Shown: positions 36,322-45,816, numbered from the stretch's first letter. The stretch: 61,666 nucleotides of DNA from Mesorhizobium helmanticense (GCF_003034915.1 NZ_PZJX01000017.1:1-61666), one strand, 5' to 3'. The notes: generated by a model not told the origin, from the letters alone. A program made the numbers and translations.

Positions 36322-37614
36322 ATGCGTCGTTTTGATTTGGGGATTGGTTTGTTGGCGAGATGCTTCCTCGTCTCTGCACTGTTGTTCTCGATCGCTGGAT
36401 GTGCGTCCCGACCAACCAACGTGCTGCTGCCAGTGGCCGATACGTCGCCTTCGTCCAGTAGGGTCGAGATGTTGGTGGCGACGACCCGCAGTCGTTCCTC
36501 CAATCCGGCCGAGATGTATACGGGTGAGCGCGGATTGGCCCCGTCGTTTGCGGATATTACGGTGTCGATCCCTCAGGCATCGGCGCGCAAGATCGGCGAG
36601 GTCGCGTGGCCCAAGAAGCTGCCATCGAACCCGGCTAAGGATTTCGCGGTTCTGAAAGCCCAGGAATTATCGGTGGAGGGCGCGAAGGCGTGGTTACATG
36701 CCTCGGTGAGAAAGAGCCCGGACCACAGCGTCCTGGTCTTCATCCATGGCTTCAACAACCGCTTCGAAGACTCCCTATATCGTTTTGCCCAGATCGCCCA
36801 CGATACGGGCACCGACAGCGCTCCGATCTTGGTCACATGGCCTTCCCGAGGCAGTACGCTGGCCTATGGCTACGATCGCGAAAGCACCAACTACACGCGA
36901 AATGCGCTCGAGACGCTGTTCCAGTACCTGGCTCGCGATCCTGACATAAAGGAGGTTTCGATCCTCGCCCATTCAATGGGCAACTGGCTTGCGCTGGAAG
37001 CCTTGCGCCAGATGGCAATCCGCAATGGCGGCCTGCCGGCGAAGTTCAAGAACGTCATGCTGGCAGCACCTGACGTCGACGTCGACGTGTTTCGCACGCA
37101 GATTGCGGACATGGGCAAGCAGCACCCGCAGTTCACCCTTTTTGTTTCACAGGATGACCGCGCGCTGGCGGTTTCAAAACGGGTCTGGGGCGATATCCCG
37201 CGGCTCGGATCGATCAACCCGGAGCAGCCTCCCTACAAAGAGGAATTCGCGACAAACAATGTAACCGTCATCGACCTGACCAAAGTCAAATCCGGAGACA
37301 AGCTAAACCATGGCAAGTTCGCCGAGTCACCGCAGATCGTGCAATTGATAGGGGCGCGGATGGCCAGCGGCCAGAATCTCACCGACAGTAGGGTTGGCCT
37401 GGGCGACACGATCATTCAGGCAACCACCGGAGCAGCAGCTGCAGCTGGCAGCGCAGCAGGGCTGGTGATTTCGGCGCCCGTTGCGGTGGTCGATCAGAAT
37501 ACGCGCGACAACTATGGCAAGCACGTTGAGTCACTGGCCGGCTCCAACAAGTCAAAACCCGCAGCCGGTATTGCCTGTGACAGTCGCAAGGCGAAGGCGC
37601 CTCAATGCAAGTAG
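36322..37614 (+). CDS. Lipoprotein alpha/beta-hydrolase (DUF900 family)
   Basis: 430 residues from ATG 36322, chosen because it puts a signal peptide with lipobox IAGC at the N-terminus; the frame extends left to 36163 without such logic. The DUF900 domain spans about residues 60-310: HGFNNRFEDSLYRFAQ, TWPSRGS, and the nucleophile elbow AHSMGNWLALEAL. Likely a membrane-anchored esterase or lipase facing the periplasm. The last 80 residues are low-complexity Ala-rich then basic. The 479 bases after it hold only the promoter module at 37834 and a leader. Confidence 0.82.
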   Translation: MRRFDLGIGLLARCFLVSALLFSIAGCASRPTNVLLPVADTSPSSSRVEMLVATTRSRSSNPAEMYTGERGLAPSFADITVSIPQASARKIGEVAWPKKLPSNPAKDFAVLKAQELSVEGAKAWLHASVRKSPDHSVLVFIHGFNNRFEDSLYRFAQIAHDTGTDSAPILVTWPSRGSTLAYGYDRESTNYTRNALETLFQYLARDPDIKEVSILAHSMGNWLALEALRQMAIRNGGLPAKFKNVMLAAPDVDVDVFRTQIADMGKQHPQFTLFVSQDDRALAVSKRVWGDIPRLGSINPEQPPYKEEFATNNVTVIDLTKVKSGDKLNHGKFAESPQIVQLIGARMASGQNLTDSRVGLGDTIIQATTGAAAAAGSAAGLVISAPVAVVDQNTRDNYGKHVESLAGSNKSKPAAGIACDSRKAKAPQCK

Positions 37615-37833
37615 TGACGCCCGGCGTTGAGATCAAAACCAACTGGACCAACCGACGCGGCGTCCCCAATGACCCTTTCCATGCCGAACGGTCGGATGCC
37701 TTCAAAGCCCTGCATGAGGAAGAGCCCAAGCTGTTTCCGGCGGATACGCCTGGGTCGACGCGTCACGGAGCGGGTTGGTCAAGTGGTTGTTTTCCATGTC
37801 TATCAATACGTTCAGGCCATCTGCCTGCCGCGC

Positions 37834-37887
37834 TTACACTTTCCACCACGTAACTTACGTTCCGCCGCTCTCCCCAAGCAATATTCT
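37834..37887 (+). promoter_or_regulatory. Promoter-like module, copy C, before the sulfatase operon
   Basis: TTACA (37834-37838) and TTACG (37855-37859) are 21 bp apart. The core CCACGTAACTTACGTTCCGC covers 37846-37865, identical to copy B at 19 of 20 bases, and ATATTC starts 35 bases after the core start, the same spacing as ATATAA in copy B. The predicted start site near 37894 leaves a leader of about 200 bases before the sulfatase at 38094. The rest of the gap 37615-38093 shows no gene I can support. Confidence 0.65.
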
Positions 37888-38093
37888 GGCCCCGCCAAAT
37901 AGGCACAAACAAGATGCCACTTAGAAAGTTGCCTGCCACAGGCCCGCTAGCCACGACCGACGTTTAGCGCAGGCGATTTATCGGCTGCGGGGAGTGGAAT
38001 TGTACGCCGAAGTTCACGGATGGGCAGCATTGATCCAACGCCGCCGCTCAATTCCGCCGCCAGGGTACCAAGCATCGGAGAGGAGAACGACCT

Positions 38094-40460
38094 ATGAGCG
38101 ACGAGAAAGACACGATCAACCGCGGCATCCTTCCGATACCGGACCCGCAATATGTCGGACTGACAACTTACGATGCGAAGGACCCGGATACTAAATTTCC
38201 ACCGATCGAGCCGTTGCGGCCGCCGAAAGGGGCGCCCAACGTACTCATCGTGCTCCTCGATGACGTTGGCTTTGCCGCGTCGAGCGCGTTTGGCGGTCCG
38301 ATCCACACGCCAACCGCCGAACGCCTCGCCAAGAACGGCCTCAAGTTCAACCGCTTCCACACTACGGCGCTGTGCTCGCCGACGCGATCCGCGCTGCTGA
38401 CGGGCCGCAACCATCACTCGGTGAACATGGGTGGCGTCACCGAGATCGCCACCTCGGCGCCCGGCTACAGCTCGATCTGGCCGAAGGAGAAGGCACCGAT
38501 CGCCATGACGCTCAAGCTCAATGGCTATTCGACGGCACAGTTCGGCAAGTGTCATGAAGTGCCGGTGTGGCAGACGAGTCCGATGGGACCGTTCGACCAG
38601 TGGCCCACGGGAGGTGGGGGCTTCGAGTATTTCTACGGATTCATCGGCGGCGAGACCAACCAGTGGTACCCGGCGATCTACGAAGGAACCACGCCGATCG
38701 AGCCGGAGAAAACGCCCGAGGAAGGCTACCACTTCACCGAGGACATGGCGAACAAGGCAATCAAGTGGGTGCGCCAGCAGAAGGCGCTGATGCCCGACAA
38801 GCCGTTCTTCATGTATTTCGCGCCCGGTGCCACCCATGCGCCGCACCACGTGCCGAAAGAATGGGCCGACAAGTACAAGGGCAAGTTCGACCAGGGCTGG
38901 GATAAGCTGCGCGAGGAAATCTTCGCCCGACAGAAGCAGCTCGGGGTCATCCCGGCGAATGCCGAACTGACGAAGAGGCCGGCCGAAATCGTTGCCTGGG
39001 ACGAGACGCCGGAGGGAATGCGCCCCATCTTCGCGCGCGAGATGGAGGTGTACGCCGGGTTCCTCGAGCATACCGACCACCACGTCGGGCGCCTGGTCGA
39101 CGCGCTGAAGGAACTGGAGGTGCTCGGCGACACGCTGATCTACTACATCATCGGCGACAACGGCGCCTCGGCCGAGGGCACGCCGAACGGCTGCTTCAAC
39201 GAGATGGCTGTGCTGAATGGCATGGGGACCCTCGAGACGACGGAGTTCCTGACGTCGAAGATCGATGAGTTTGGTGGGCCAAATGCCTACAACCATTATG
39301 CAGTGGGCTGGGCGCACGCCATGGACACGCCCTACCAGTGGACCAAGCAGGTCGCCTCACACTGGGGCGGCACGCGCAACGGCACGATCGTGCATTGGCC
39401 GAACGGCATCAAGTCGAAAGGCGAGGTCCGCAGCCAGTTTCACCACGTGATCGACATTGCGCCCACCATCCTGGAAGTGGCCAAGATCCCCCCCCCGATG
39501 ATCGTCAACAGCGTGCAGCAGGCGCCGGTCGAGGGCGTCAGCATGCTCTACGCATTCAACGACACCAAGGCGGCGGAGCGGCGCGAAACCCAGTACTTCG
39601 AGATGTTCTGCAACCGCGGCATCTACCACAAGGGCTGGACTGCGGTGACGCGGCACGGCGTCCCCTGGGTGGGAGCGTACAAGCGCAGCTTCGACGAGGA
39701 CGTCTGGGAACTGTACGACACGAGCAAGGACTGGACACAGGCGCACGATCTCGCCAAGGAGAACCCTACGAAACTCGCCGAGCTGCAGCGGCTCTTCCTC
39801 ATCGAAGCCTGCAAATACCACGCGCTGCCGCTCGATGATCGGACCTTTGAACGGTTCAATGCCGACCTCGCTGGCCGTCCCCAGTTGATCAAGGGCAAGT
39901 CCCAGATCCTCTTCGGCGGCATGGGTCGGCTTTCCGAGAACTCGGTTGTCTCGACCAAGAACAAGTCCTACTCGGTCACCGCTGATGTCGAGGTACCGAA
40001 ATCGGGCGCCGAAGGCGTCATCATCGCGCAGGGTGGCAACACGAACGGCTGGAGCCTCTACGCGAAAGGCGGCAAGCTCAAATACTGCTACAACTTCTTC
40101 GGCATCAAGCTCACCTTCATCGAGTCGACGCAGTCCATCCCTGCGGGCCACCATCAGCTGCGCGTAGAGTTCAAGTATGACGGCGGCGGCCTCGCCAAGG
40201 GCGGCGACATCACGCTCTACGTCGATGGCAAGCAGGTGGGTCAGGGCCGTCTCGAGCAGACGGTGCCGATGGTCTACTCGGCCGACGAGACCTGCGACGT
40301 AGGCAAGGAAGGCGGCTCGCCGGTGTCGCCGGACTACGGGCCGACAGGCAACGAGTTCAGCGGCGAAGTGAACTGGGTGCAGATCGATCTCGAAAAGGAC
40401 GATCACGACCACATGATCTCGCCGGAGGAGCGCTTCAAGGTCGCGATGGCGCGGCAGTAA
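38094..40460 (+). CDS. Arylsulfatase-type sulfatase 1, without signal peptide
   Basis: 788 residues. The sulfatase domain (about 48-500) has the metal-binding DD at 56-57 and the maturation motif CSPTR with Cys94, which must be oxidised to formylglycine by the FGE encoded at 45857. HAPHH and GDNGAS supply further active-site residues. A C-terminal beta-sandwich (about 640-770) resembles lectin-like LamG folds. No signal peptide is seen, so it is cytoplasmic or exported by another route. A run of nine Cs at 39488-39496 interrupts otherwise normal coding sequence. About 70 percent identical to sulfatase 2 by eye. Confidence 0.9.
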   Translation: MSDEKDTINRGILPIPDPQYVGLTTYDAKDPDTKFPPIEPLRPPKGAPNVLIVLLDDVGFAASSAFGGPIHTPTAERLAKNGLKFNRFHTTALCSPTRSALLTGRNHHSVNMGGVTEIATSAPGYSSIWPKEKAPIAMTLKLNGYSTAQFGKCHEVPVWQTSPMGPFDQWPTGGGGFEYFYGFIGGETNQWYPAIYEGTTPIEPEKTPEEGYHFTEDMANKAIKWVRQQKALMPDKPFFMYFAPGATHAPHHVPKEWADKYKGKFDQGWDKLREEIFARQKQLGVIPANAELTKRPAEIVAWDETPEGMRPIFAREMEVYAGFLEHTDHHVGRLVDALKELEVLGDTLIYYIIGDNGASAEGTPNGCFNEMAVLNGMGTLETTEFLTSKIDEFGGPNAYNHYAVGWAHAMDTPYQWTKQVASHWGGTRNGTIVHWPNGIKSKGEVRSQFHHVIDIAPTILEVAKIPPPMIVNSVQQAPVEGVSMLYAFNDTKAAERRETQYFEMFCNRGIYHKGWTAVTRHGVPWVGAYKRSFDEDVWELYDTSKDWTQAHDLAKENPTKLAELQRLFLIEACKYHALPLDDRTFERFNADLAGRPQLIKGKSQILFGGMGRLSENSVVSTKNKSYSVTADVEVPKSGAEGVIIAQGGNTNGWSLYAKGGKLKYCYNFFGIKLTFIESTQSIPAGHHQLRVEFKYDGGGLAKGGDITLYVDGKQVGQGRLEQTVPMVYSADETCDVGKEGGSPVSPDYGPTGNEFSGEVNWVQIDLEKDDHDHMISPEERFKVAMARQ

Positions 40461-40525
40461 GGCAACGCCAGCAGCCCGCAATGGCGACGTTGTTCGCGTT
40501 GCGCATGCATCAGAGGAGAACAACC

Positions 40526-42904
40526 ATGAGCAATGAGAACGACAAGATCAACCGTACCGCCCTGCCGATCCCGTCGCGGGCGCGAACGGGCCTCGTCACT
40601 TACGACGCCAAGGACCCGGACACCAAATTCCCGCCTATCGAGCAGTTGCGTCCGCCTGAGGGGGCGCCCAATGTCATCGTAGTCTTGCTCGATGATGTCG
40701 GCTTCGGCGCCTCCAGCGCCTTCGGCGGACCGTGCAACACGCCGAACGCCGAGCGCCTCGCAGCACGGGGCCTGAAGTACAATCGCTTCCACACGACGGC
40801 GCTGTGCTCGCCGACGCGCCAGGCGCTGCTCACCGGCCGCAACCATCACTCGGTCGGCATGGGCGGCATCACGGAGATCGCGAGCGGCTCGCCCGGTTAC
40901 TGTTCCGTGTTGCCCAACACCATGGCCCCGCTCGCCAAGACGTTGAAGCTGAACGGCTATGGCACTGCGCAATTCGGCAAATGCCATGAAGTGCCAGTTT
41001 GGGAGACGAGCCCCGCCGGCCCGTACACAGCATGGCCGACCGGCGGTGGCGGCTTCGAGTATTTCTATGGCTTCATCGGCGGCGAGGCACACCAGTGGTA
41101 TCCGTCACTCTACGAAGGCACGACGCCGATCGAGGTGAAGAAGACACCCGAAGAGGGCTATCACTTCATGGAGGATATGACCGACAAGGCGATCGGGTGG
41201 ATCGGCCAGCAGAAGGCGCTGATGCCCGACAGGCCCTTCTTCATCTATTTCGCGCCGGGCGCCACCCATGCACCGCATCATGTGCCGAAGGAATGGGCCG
41301 ACAAGTACAAGGGCAAGTTTGACCAGGGCTGGGACGAGGTGCGCAAGGAGACCTTCGCGCGCCAGAAGAAGCTGGGCGTCATCCCCAAGGACTGCGAGCT
41401 GACCGCTCGGCACGAGCAGATTCCCTCCTGGGACAGCATGGACGAGAAGATGAAGCCCGTGCTGCGCCGCCAGATGGAAGTCTATGCCGGCTTCCTCGAA
41501 TATGCCGACCATCATGTCGGCCGCCTGTTGGACACGCTCGACCAGCTCAAAATCGCCGACGACACACTGATCTACTACATTATTGGCGACAACGGCGCCT
41601 CGGCCGAAGGCACGCTGATCGGTTGCTACAACGAGATGGCGAACTTCAACGGCCTCGCCGCGCTCGAAACGCCGGAATTCCTGATGGAGCGTCTCGACAA
41701 GCTGGGCGGTCCGGAATCCTACAACCACTTCGCGGTCGGCTGGGCGCACGCGATGAACACGCCCTACCAATGGACCAAGCAGGTCGCTTCCCACTGGGGC
41801 GGTACGCGTAACGGCACGATCGTGAGCTGGCCGAACGGCATCAAGGCCAAAGGCGAGATTCGCTCGCAATTCCACCACGTGATCGACGTTGCGCCGACCA
41901 TTCTCGAGGCGGCGGGCCTGCCGCATCCGGTGTCGGTCGAGGGCATCCAGCAGGCGCCGATCGAGGGCGTCAGCATGGTTTACTCGATGAATGACGCGAA
42001 GGCACCGGACCGTCACGAGACGCAATATTTCGAGATGTTCGGCAATCGCGGCATCTATCACAAGGGCTGGACGGCGGTGACGCGGCACAAGACGCCGTGG
42101 CTGCTGCACGGCGAAAACGTGCCGGCCTTCGACGATGATGTCTGGGAGCTCTATGACACCAGCAAGGACTGGAGCCAGGCGAAGAACCTCGCAAAGGAGA
42201 TGCCGCAGAAGCTGCACGAACTGCAGCGGCTCTGGCTGATCGAAGCGACACGCTACAATGTGCTCCCGCTCGACGATCGGGTGGCGGAGCGTATGAACTC
42301 CGACATGGCCGGCCGGCCGGTGCTGATCAAGGGCAACACCCAGATCCTGTTCGGCGGGATGGGGCGTCTATCGGAGAATTCCGTCCTCAACATGAAGAAC
42401 AAGTCGCACTCGGTGTCGGCGGAGATCGACGTGCCCGAAGGCGGGGCGGAGGGCGTCATCATCGCACAGGGCGGCAATATTGGCGGCTGGACGCTCTACG
42501 TGAAGGACGGCAAGCTGAAATATTGCTACAATCTGATCGGCGTGAAGCACTTCTTCGCCGAGTCGAACGGCAAGATCCCCTCGGGTTCGCACCAGATCCG
42601 CATGGAGTTCGACTACGACGGCGGCGGCGTCGCCAAAGGCGGCAAGGCGAACCTGTTCATCGACGGCAAGAAAGTCGGCGAAGGGCGGGTAGATGCCACG
42701 GCGCCGACCGTCTTCTCCGCCGATGACGGCACCGACGTCGGTTGCGACACCGGCGCGCCGGTCTCGCCCGATTACGGTCCGCGCGGCAACGAGTTCAACG
42801 GCAAGATCCGCGGTATCCAGCTCGCGATCGGCGGTGACGCCAATCACCCCGACCACCAGGTCTCGCCGGAAGAAGCTCTCCGCGTCGCGATGGCTCGGCA
42901 GTAG
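40526..42904 (+). CDS. Arylsulfatase-type sulfatase 2, without signal peptide
   Basis: 792 residues from ATG 40526 after an AGAGGAG site. It is a tandem paralogue of sulfatase 1: same TYDAKDPDTKFPPIE opening, DD at 56-57, CSPTR with Cys94, HAPHH, GDNGAS and the C-terminal beta-sandwich domain. The 65-base gap suggests one transcript. Substrates of such alphaproteobacterial enzymes include aryl and alkyl sulfate esters, but none can be assigned. Divergence from its neighbour is spread along the gene, indicating an old duplication. Confidence 0.9.
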   Translation: MSNENDKINRTALPIPSRARTGLVTYDAKDPDTKFPPIEQLRPPEGAPNVIVVLLDDVGFGASSAFGGPCNTPNAERLAARGLKYNRFHTTALCSPTRQALLTGRNHHSVGMGGITEIASGSPGYCSVLPNTMAPLAKTLKLNGYGTAQFGKCHEVPVWETSPAGPYTAWPTGGGGFEYFYGFIGGEAHQWYPSLYEGTTPIEVKKTPEEGYHFMEDMTDKAIGWIGQQKALMPDRPFFIYFAPGATHAPHHVPKEWADKYKGKFDQGWDEVRKETFARQKKLGVIPKDCELTARHEQIPSWDSMDEKMKPVLRRQMEVYAGFLEYADHHVGRLLDTLDQLKIADDTLIYYIIGDNGASAEGTLIGCYNEMANFNGLAALETPEFLMERLDKLGGPESYNHFAVGWAHAMNTPYQWTKQVASHWGGTRNGTIVSWPNGIKAKGEIRSQFHHVIDVAPTILEAAGLPHPVSVEGIQQAPIEGVSMVYSMNDAKAPDRHETQYFEMFGNRGIYHKGWTAVTRHKTPWLLHGENVPAFDDDVWELYDTSKDWSQAKNLAKEMPQKLHELQRLWLIEATRYNVLPLDDRVAERMNSDMAGRPVLIKGNTQILFGGMGRLSENSVLNMKNKSHSVSAEIDVPEGGAEGVIIAQGGNIGGWTLYVKDGKLKYCYNLIGVKHFFAESNGKIPSGSHQIRMEFDYDGGGVAKGGKANLFIDGKKVGEGRVDATAPTVFSADDGTDVGCDTGAPVSPDYGPRGNEFNGKIRGIQLAIGGDANHPDHQVSPEEALRVAMARQ

Positions 42905-42909
42905 AGGAA

Positions 42910-42943
42910 GGACGGGCGGTGCAGGCAGACGCACCGCCCGTCC
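42910..42943 (+). terminator. Strong GC hairpin after sulfatase 2
   Basis: A perfect 13-bp inverted repeat (42910-42922 with 42931-42943; arms start GGACGGGCGG and end CCGCCCGTCC) around an 8-base loop begins five bases after the stop. No T-run follows, so it may be a Rho-aided or partial terminator, or protect the 3' end of the sulfatase message. Confidence 0.6.
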
Positions 42944-42978
42944 CCAAGCATATGGGTTCTCCAGTAGGACTGAAGAAA

Positions 42979-43389
42979 ATGGTAATCGCCGATATCCTGC
43001 AACGCTTCTGGGAGAATCTTCTCGAGCGCCCCAGTGGACCCTTGGCACTCAGGTTCCTGCTTCAGCCTGCAATGGCAACGCTTTTTGCAATACGCGACGG
43101 CATCAAGGACGCGCGCGAAGGGCGATCGCCGTATTTCTGGACGGTCCTGTCCAAGCCTGACGAACGCCGCCAGCGGCTGAGCGAAGGCGTGAAGTCGACA
43201 GGCAAGATCATGGTGCTCGCGCTGATCCTGGACGCGGCCTATCAGCTTATCAAACTCGGCACCTTCTATCCGTTCGAGGCCGTCTTCGTCGCGATCGTTC
43301 TCGCCTTCGTTCCCTATCTGCTGATCCGGGGTCCGGCGGCGCGCATTGCCCGTTGGTGGAGCGGACGCGTTGAGGACCGCCGATCGTGA
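42979..43389 (+). CDS. Small inner-membrane protein, unknown
   Basis: 136 residues from ATG 42979, after AGGACTGAAGAAA. A GTG at 42919 is in frame but lies inside the hairpin. Two hydrophobic stretches near the C-terminus (about residues 85-125) suggest membrane insertion; the N-terminal half is amphipathic (ILQRFWENLLERPSGPLALR). It overlaps the DUF202 gene by four bases (GTGA), so the two membrane proteins are made together. No family recognised. Confidence 0.7.
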   Translation: MVIADILQRFWENLLERPSGPLALRFLLQPAMATLFAIRDGIKDAREGRSPYFWTVLSKPDERRQRLSEGVKSTGKIMVLALILDAAYQLIKLGTFYPFEAVFVAIVLAFVPYLLIRGPAARIARWWSGRVEDRRS

Positions 43390-43895
43390 CTGACCGAAAA
43401 GACTCATCTGGGGAAGGGCGAACGAGCCAATCGACAGAGAAAGGTATCAGAATGGCGAGCCAGCCTGTGGAAGATAATCAAGCGAGGTTCGCGGTCCATG
43501 TCACGGCGGAAAGCCATTTCTCCTGGCTGCGTACACGTCTCAGCGTCGAGCGCACGATGATGGCCTGGATTCGCACGTCGATTGCTTGCATCGGCTTCGG
43601 CTTCACGATCGTTCAGTTCTTCGATCGTCTTGATTCCATGCAAGGAGTCGCCGAGGCGCTTCGCCCCCAAGCTCCACGATACGTCGGGCTCGCCCTCATA
43701 GCCGCGGGGATATTGGCACTGGCGATCTCGCTCATCCAGTATCGCTGGGGCGTCCGCTATCTGTGGAGCGCACCGTATCGCCCCATCGCAGGAGCTCAGG
43801 CCCACGAGATGCGAACGCCGATCCTCGCATTGGCGGTCATATTGATGCTTACCGGGCTGCTTGCTTTTGGCGTGGTGCTCTTCCGCGTAGCTTAG
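43386..43895 (+). CDS. DUF202 (YidH-type) membrane protein
   Basis: 169 residues from GTG 43386; an alternative ATG at 43452 would give 147. The core has the DUF202 opening LRTRLSVERTMMAWIRTSIA, followed by three membrane helices. Function in other bacteria is unknown; it is often encoded next to transport or envelope genes. It is translationally coupled to the preceding membrane protein. Confidence 0.82.
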   Translation: MTDRKDSSGEGRTSQSTEKGIRMASQPVEDNQARFAVHVTAESHFSWLRTRLSVERTMMAWIRTSIACIGFGFTIVQFFDRLDSMQGVAEALRPQAPRYVGLALIAAGILALAISLIQYRWGVRYLWSAPYRPIAGAQAHEMRTPILALAVILMLTGLLAFGVVLFRVA

Positions 43896-43914
43896 GCAGT
43901 CAAGGAGCTAAAGG

Positions 43915-43992
43915 ATGAACTCCATCGGCACGAAATTCGACTTCAGCATCGCGGACGGCAGTGGTTGCGACAATACTGAGGTGTTTCCATGA
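43915..43992 (+). CDS. Possible 25-residue leader ORF before the FGE fragment
   Basis: ATG 43915 follows an AAGGAGCTAAAGG ribosome site and reads 25 codons to TGA 43990-43992, overlapping the start of the FGE fragment by four bases. The good ribosome site and the overlap suggest real translation, but the peptide (starting MNSIGTKFDFS) has no recognisable family. It could be a remnant of an older gene. Confidence 0.3.
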   Translation: MNSIGTKFDFSIADGSGCDNTEVFP

Positions 43993-44165
43993 ATGGCTCT
44001 GTTGGCACCAACTGCGACCGAGATTTCGCGCCAGCGCCTTTTGAAAACATGGTTTGGGTTCCCGGTGGCAATTTCCAGATGGGGTCGGATCACCATGTCA
44101 TCGCCTACAACCAGGGCATGAAGGCAAGGATGGCGCGGCATCCGAGTGGCAACACGAAAATATAG
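43989..44165 (+). pseudogene. Truncated formylglycine-generating enzyme (FGE) N-terminus
   Basis: 58 codons. Residues about 15-34 (APFENMVWVPGGNFQMGSD in outline: PFENMVWVPGG then NFQMGSD) match the start of the intact FGE at 45857 (PPFEGMAWIPGG, TFLMGSD). Similarity stops right after the GSDHH segment, and the frame ends at TAG 44163-44165 next to the sulfatase 3 ribosome site. It is therefore a 5' fragment of an FGE gene left by deletion or by insertion of sulfatase 3, too short to be active. Confidence 0.75.
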
Positions 44166-44178
44166 GGAGGAGACGAAA

Positions 44179-45681
44179 ATGGCAGACAAGAAACCGAACA
44201 TTCTCATCATGTGGGGCGACGACATCGGTCAGTCGAACCTCAGCTGCTATACCAAAGGCATGATGGGCTACCGGACGCCCAACATTGACCGCATCGCCAA
44301 CGAAGGCATGATCTTCACCGACTCCTATGCGGAGCAGAGCTGCACCGCTGGCCGCGCGTCGTTCATCACCGGCCAGTGCGGGCTGCGCACTGGCTGCACC
44401 AAGGTGGGCCTTCCCGGCGCCGAGCTTGGCCTCAAGGCCGAGGACATCACCATCGCCGAAGCGCTTAAGCCGCTGGGCTATCGCACTGGTCAGTTCGGTA
44501 AGAACCACCTCGGTGACCGCGACGAGCATCTGCCGACGATGCACGGCTTCGACGAGTTCTTCGGCAATCTGTATCACCTGAACGCCGAGGAGGAACCCGA
44601 GGAAGTTGATTATCCAAATGCGAAGGACTTCCCTAACTTCAAGAAGAAGTTCGGGCCCCGTGGCGTGCTCCACTGTTGGGCCGATGGGAAGGGTGGCCAG
44701 AAGATCGAGAACACCGGTCCTCTGACCAAGAAGCGGATGGAGACGTGCGACGATGAATTCATGGCGGCCGCCAAGAAGTTCATCCAGAGCGCCCACGACG
44801 CCGGCGAGCCGTTCTTCGTGTGGTTTAACACGACGCATATGCACGCATGGACGCACGTGAAGCCGGAAAGCCGTGGCCAGTCCGGCCGTTGGCAATCCGA
44901 GTACCACGACGTGATGATCGACCACGACAAGTGTATCGGCGAGATGCTCGACTTCCTCGACGAACTCGGCATCGCAGATGATACGTTCGTGCAGTACAGC
45001 ACCGACAACGGGCCGCACATGAACACCTGGCCGGATGCCGGAAACACTCCCTTCCGCAACGAGAAGAACTCGAGTTGGGAGGGCGCCTATCGCGTGCCCT
45101 GCATGGTCCGCTTCCCCGGCAAGATCAAGGCCGGCTCGGAATCAAATGAGATCGTTAGCCACCTGGACTGGTTCCCGACCATACTGGCGGTGGCCGGCGA
45201 CTCCGACATCGCCGCGAAGCTGAAGACTGGCCACAAGGTCGGCAACAAGACCTTCAAGGTGCATCTCGACGGCTACAACCTGCTGCCTTACCTCACGGGC
45301 AAGGAGAAAAAGAGCCCCCGCGAGCTTTTCATCTACTTCACCGACGATGGCGATGTCGCAGCGCTCCGCTACGACAATTGGAAGATCCTTTTCATGGAGC
45401 AGCGCGTCCAGGGCACGCTCAAGATCTGGCAAGATCCGTTCGTGACGCTGCGGGCGCCATACATCTTCAATCTGCGGATGGATCCTTACGAGCGCGCGCA
45501 GATCACGTCGAACACCTACTACGATTGGATGTTCCGACACATCTACCTGCTGGTGCCCGCACAGGTCCTCGTCGGAGAGTTCCTGGCGACCTTTAAGGAG
45601 TTTCCGCCGCGACAGAAGGCGGCAAGCTTCAGTCTTGACGAGGTGATCGCGAAGATGGCGGAAGCGTCGAAAGGCGGGTAG
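44179..45681 (+). CDS. Sulfatase 3 (CTAGR-type), without signal peptide
   Basis: 500 residues from ATG 44179 behind GGGAGGAG. The N-terminal metal site is WGDDIG, and the maturation motif is Cys55 in SCTAGRASFITGQ, where the usual proline is alanine; this variant occurs in a known sulfatase subgroup still modified by FGE. TTHMHAWTH and STDNGPH supply further active-site residues. It lacks the C-terminal sandwich of sulfatases 1, 2 and 4 and is only distantly related to them. It lies between an FGE fragment and the intact FGE gene. Confidence 0.88.
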   Translation: MADKKPNILIMWGDDIGQSNLSCYTKGMMGYRTPNIDRIANEGMIFTDSYAEQSCTAGRASFITGQCGLRTGCTKVGLPGAELGLKAEDITIAEALKPLGYRTGQFGKNHLGDRDEHLPTMHGFDEFFGNLYHLNAEEEPEEVDYPNAKDFPNFKKKFGPRGVLHCWADGKGGQKIENTGPLTKKRMETCDDEFMAAAKKFIQSAHDAGEPFFVWFNTTHMHAWTHVKPESRGQSGRWQSEYHDVMIDHDKCIGEMLDFLDELGIADDTFVQYSTDNGPHMNTWPDAGNTPFRNEKNSSWEGAYRVPCMVRFPGKIKAGSESNEIVSHLDWFPTILAVAGDSDIAAKLKTGHKVGNKTFKVHLDGYNLLPYLTGKEKKSPRELFIYFTDDGDVAALRYDNWKILFMEQRVQGTLKIWQDPFVTLRAPYIFNLRMDPYERAQITSNTYYDWMFRHIYLLVPAQVLVGEFLATFKEFPPRQKAASFSLDEVIAKMAEASKGG

Positions 45682-45786
45682 CGAACGCGGTGAACGTGCG
45701 GACCGCGGCGGTCGACCGCTTAGGTTCGAGAATGGGGTGCGCCGACGATGAAGGAGTGGCTAACGCCATGACAGAGCATGCGGTCG

Positions 45787-45816
45787 TCATCATCAACGCC
45801 ATGGCGTTGATGATGA
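45787..45816. promoter_or_regulatory. Perfect 30-bp palindrome before the FGE gene
   Basis: The arms TCATCATCAACGCCA (45787-45801) and TGGCGTTGATGATGA (45802-45816) are exact inverse complements with no spacer. As RNA it would fold with a 6-base loop and a 12-bp stem; as DNA it is a strong dyad for a dimeric protein. It lies 105 bases after the sulfatase 3 stop and 40 before the FGE start, so it may set FGE levels. A 30-codon ORF (45768-45860) runs through it but looks accidental. Confidence 0.6.

Noticed and set aside
37605..37853. 82-codon + frame after the lipoprotein hydrolase
   Set aside because: It overlaps the hydrolase stop, runs into the promoter module, has no ribosome site and no recognisable family; the first half has some coding-like bias but not enough to call a gene.
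42919..42978. Upstream GTG start for the small membrane protein
   Set aside because: It would place the start codon within the 13-bp hairpin stem.
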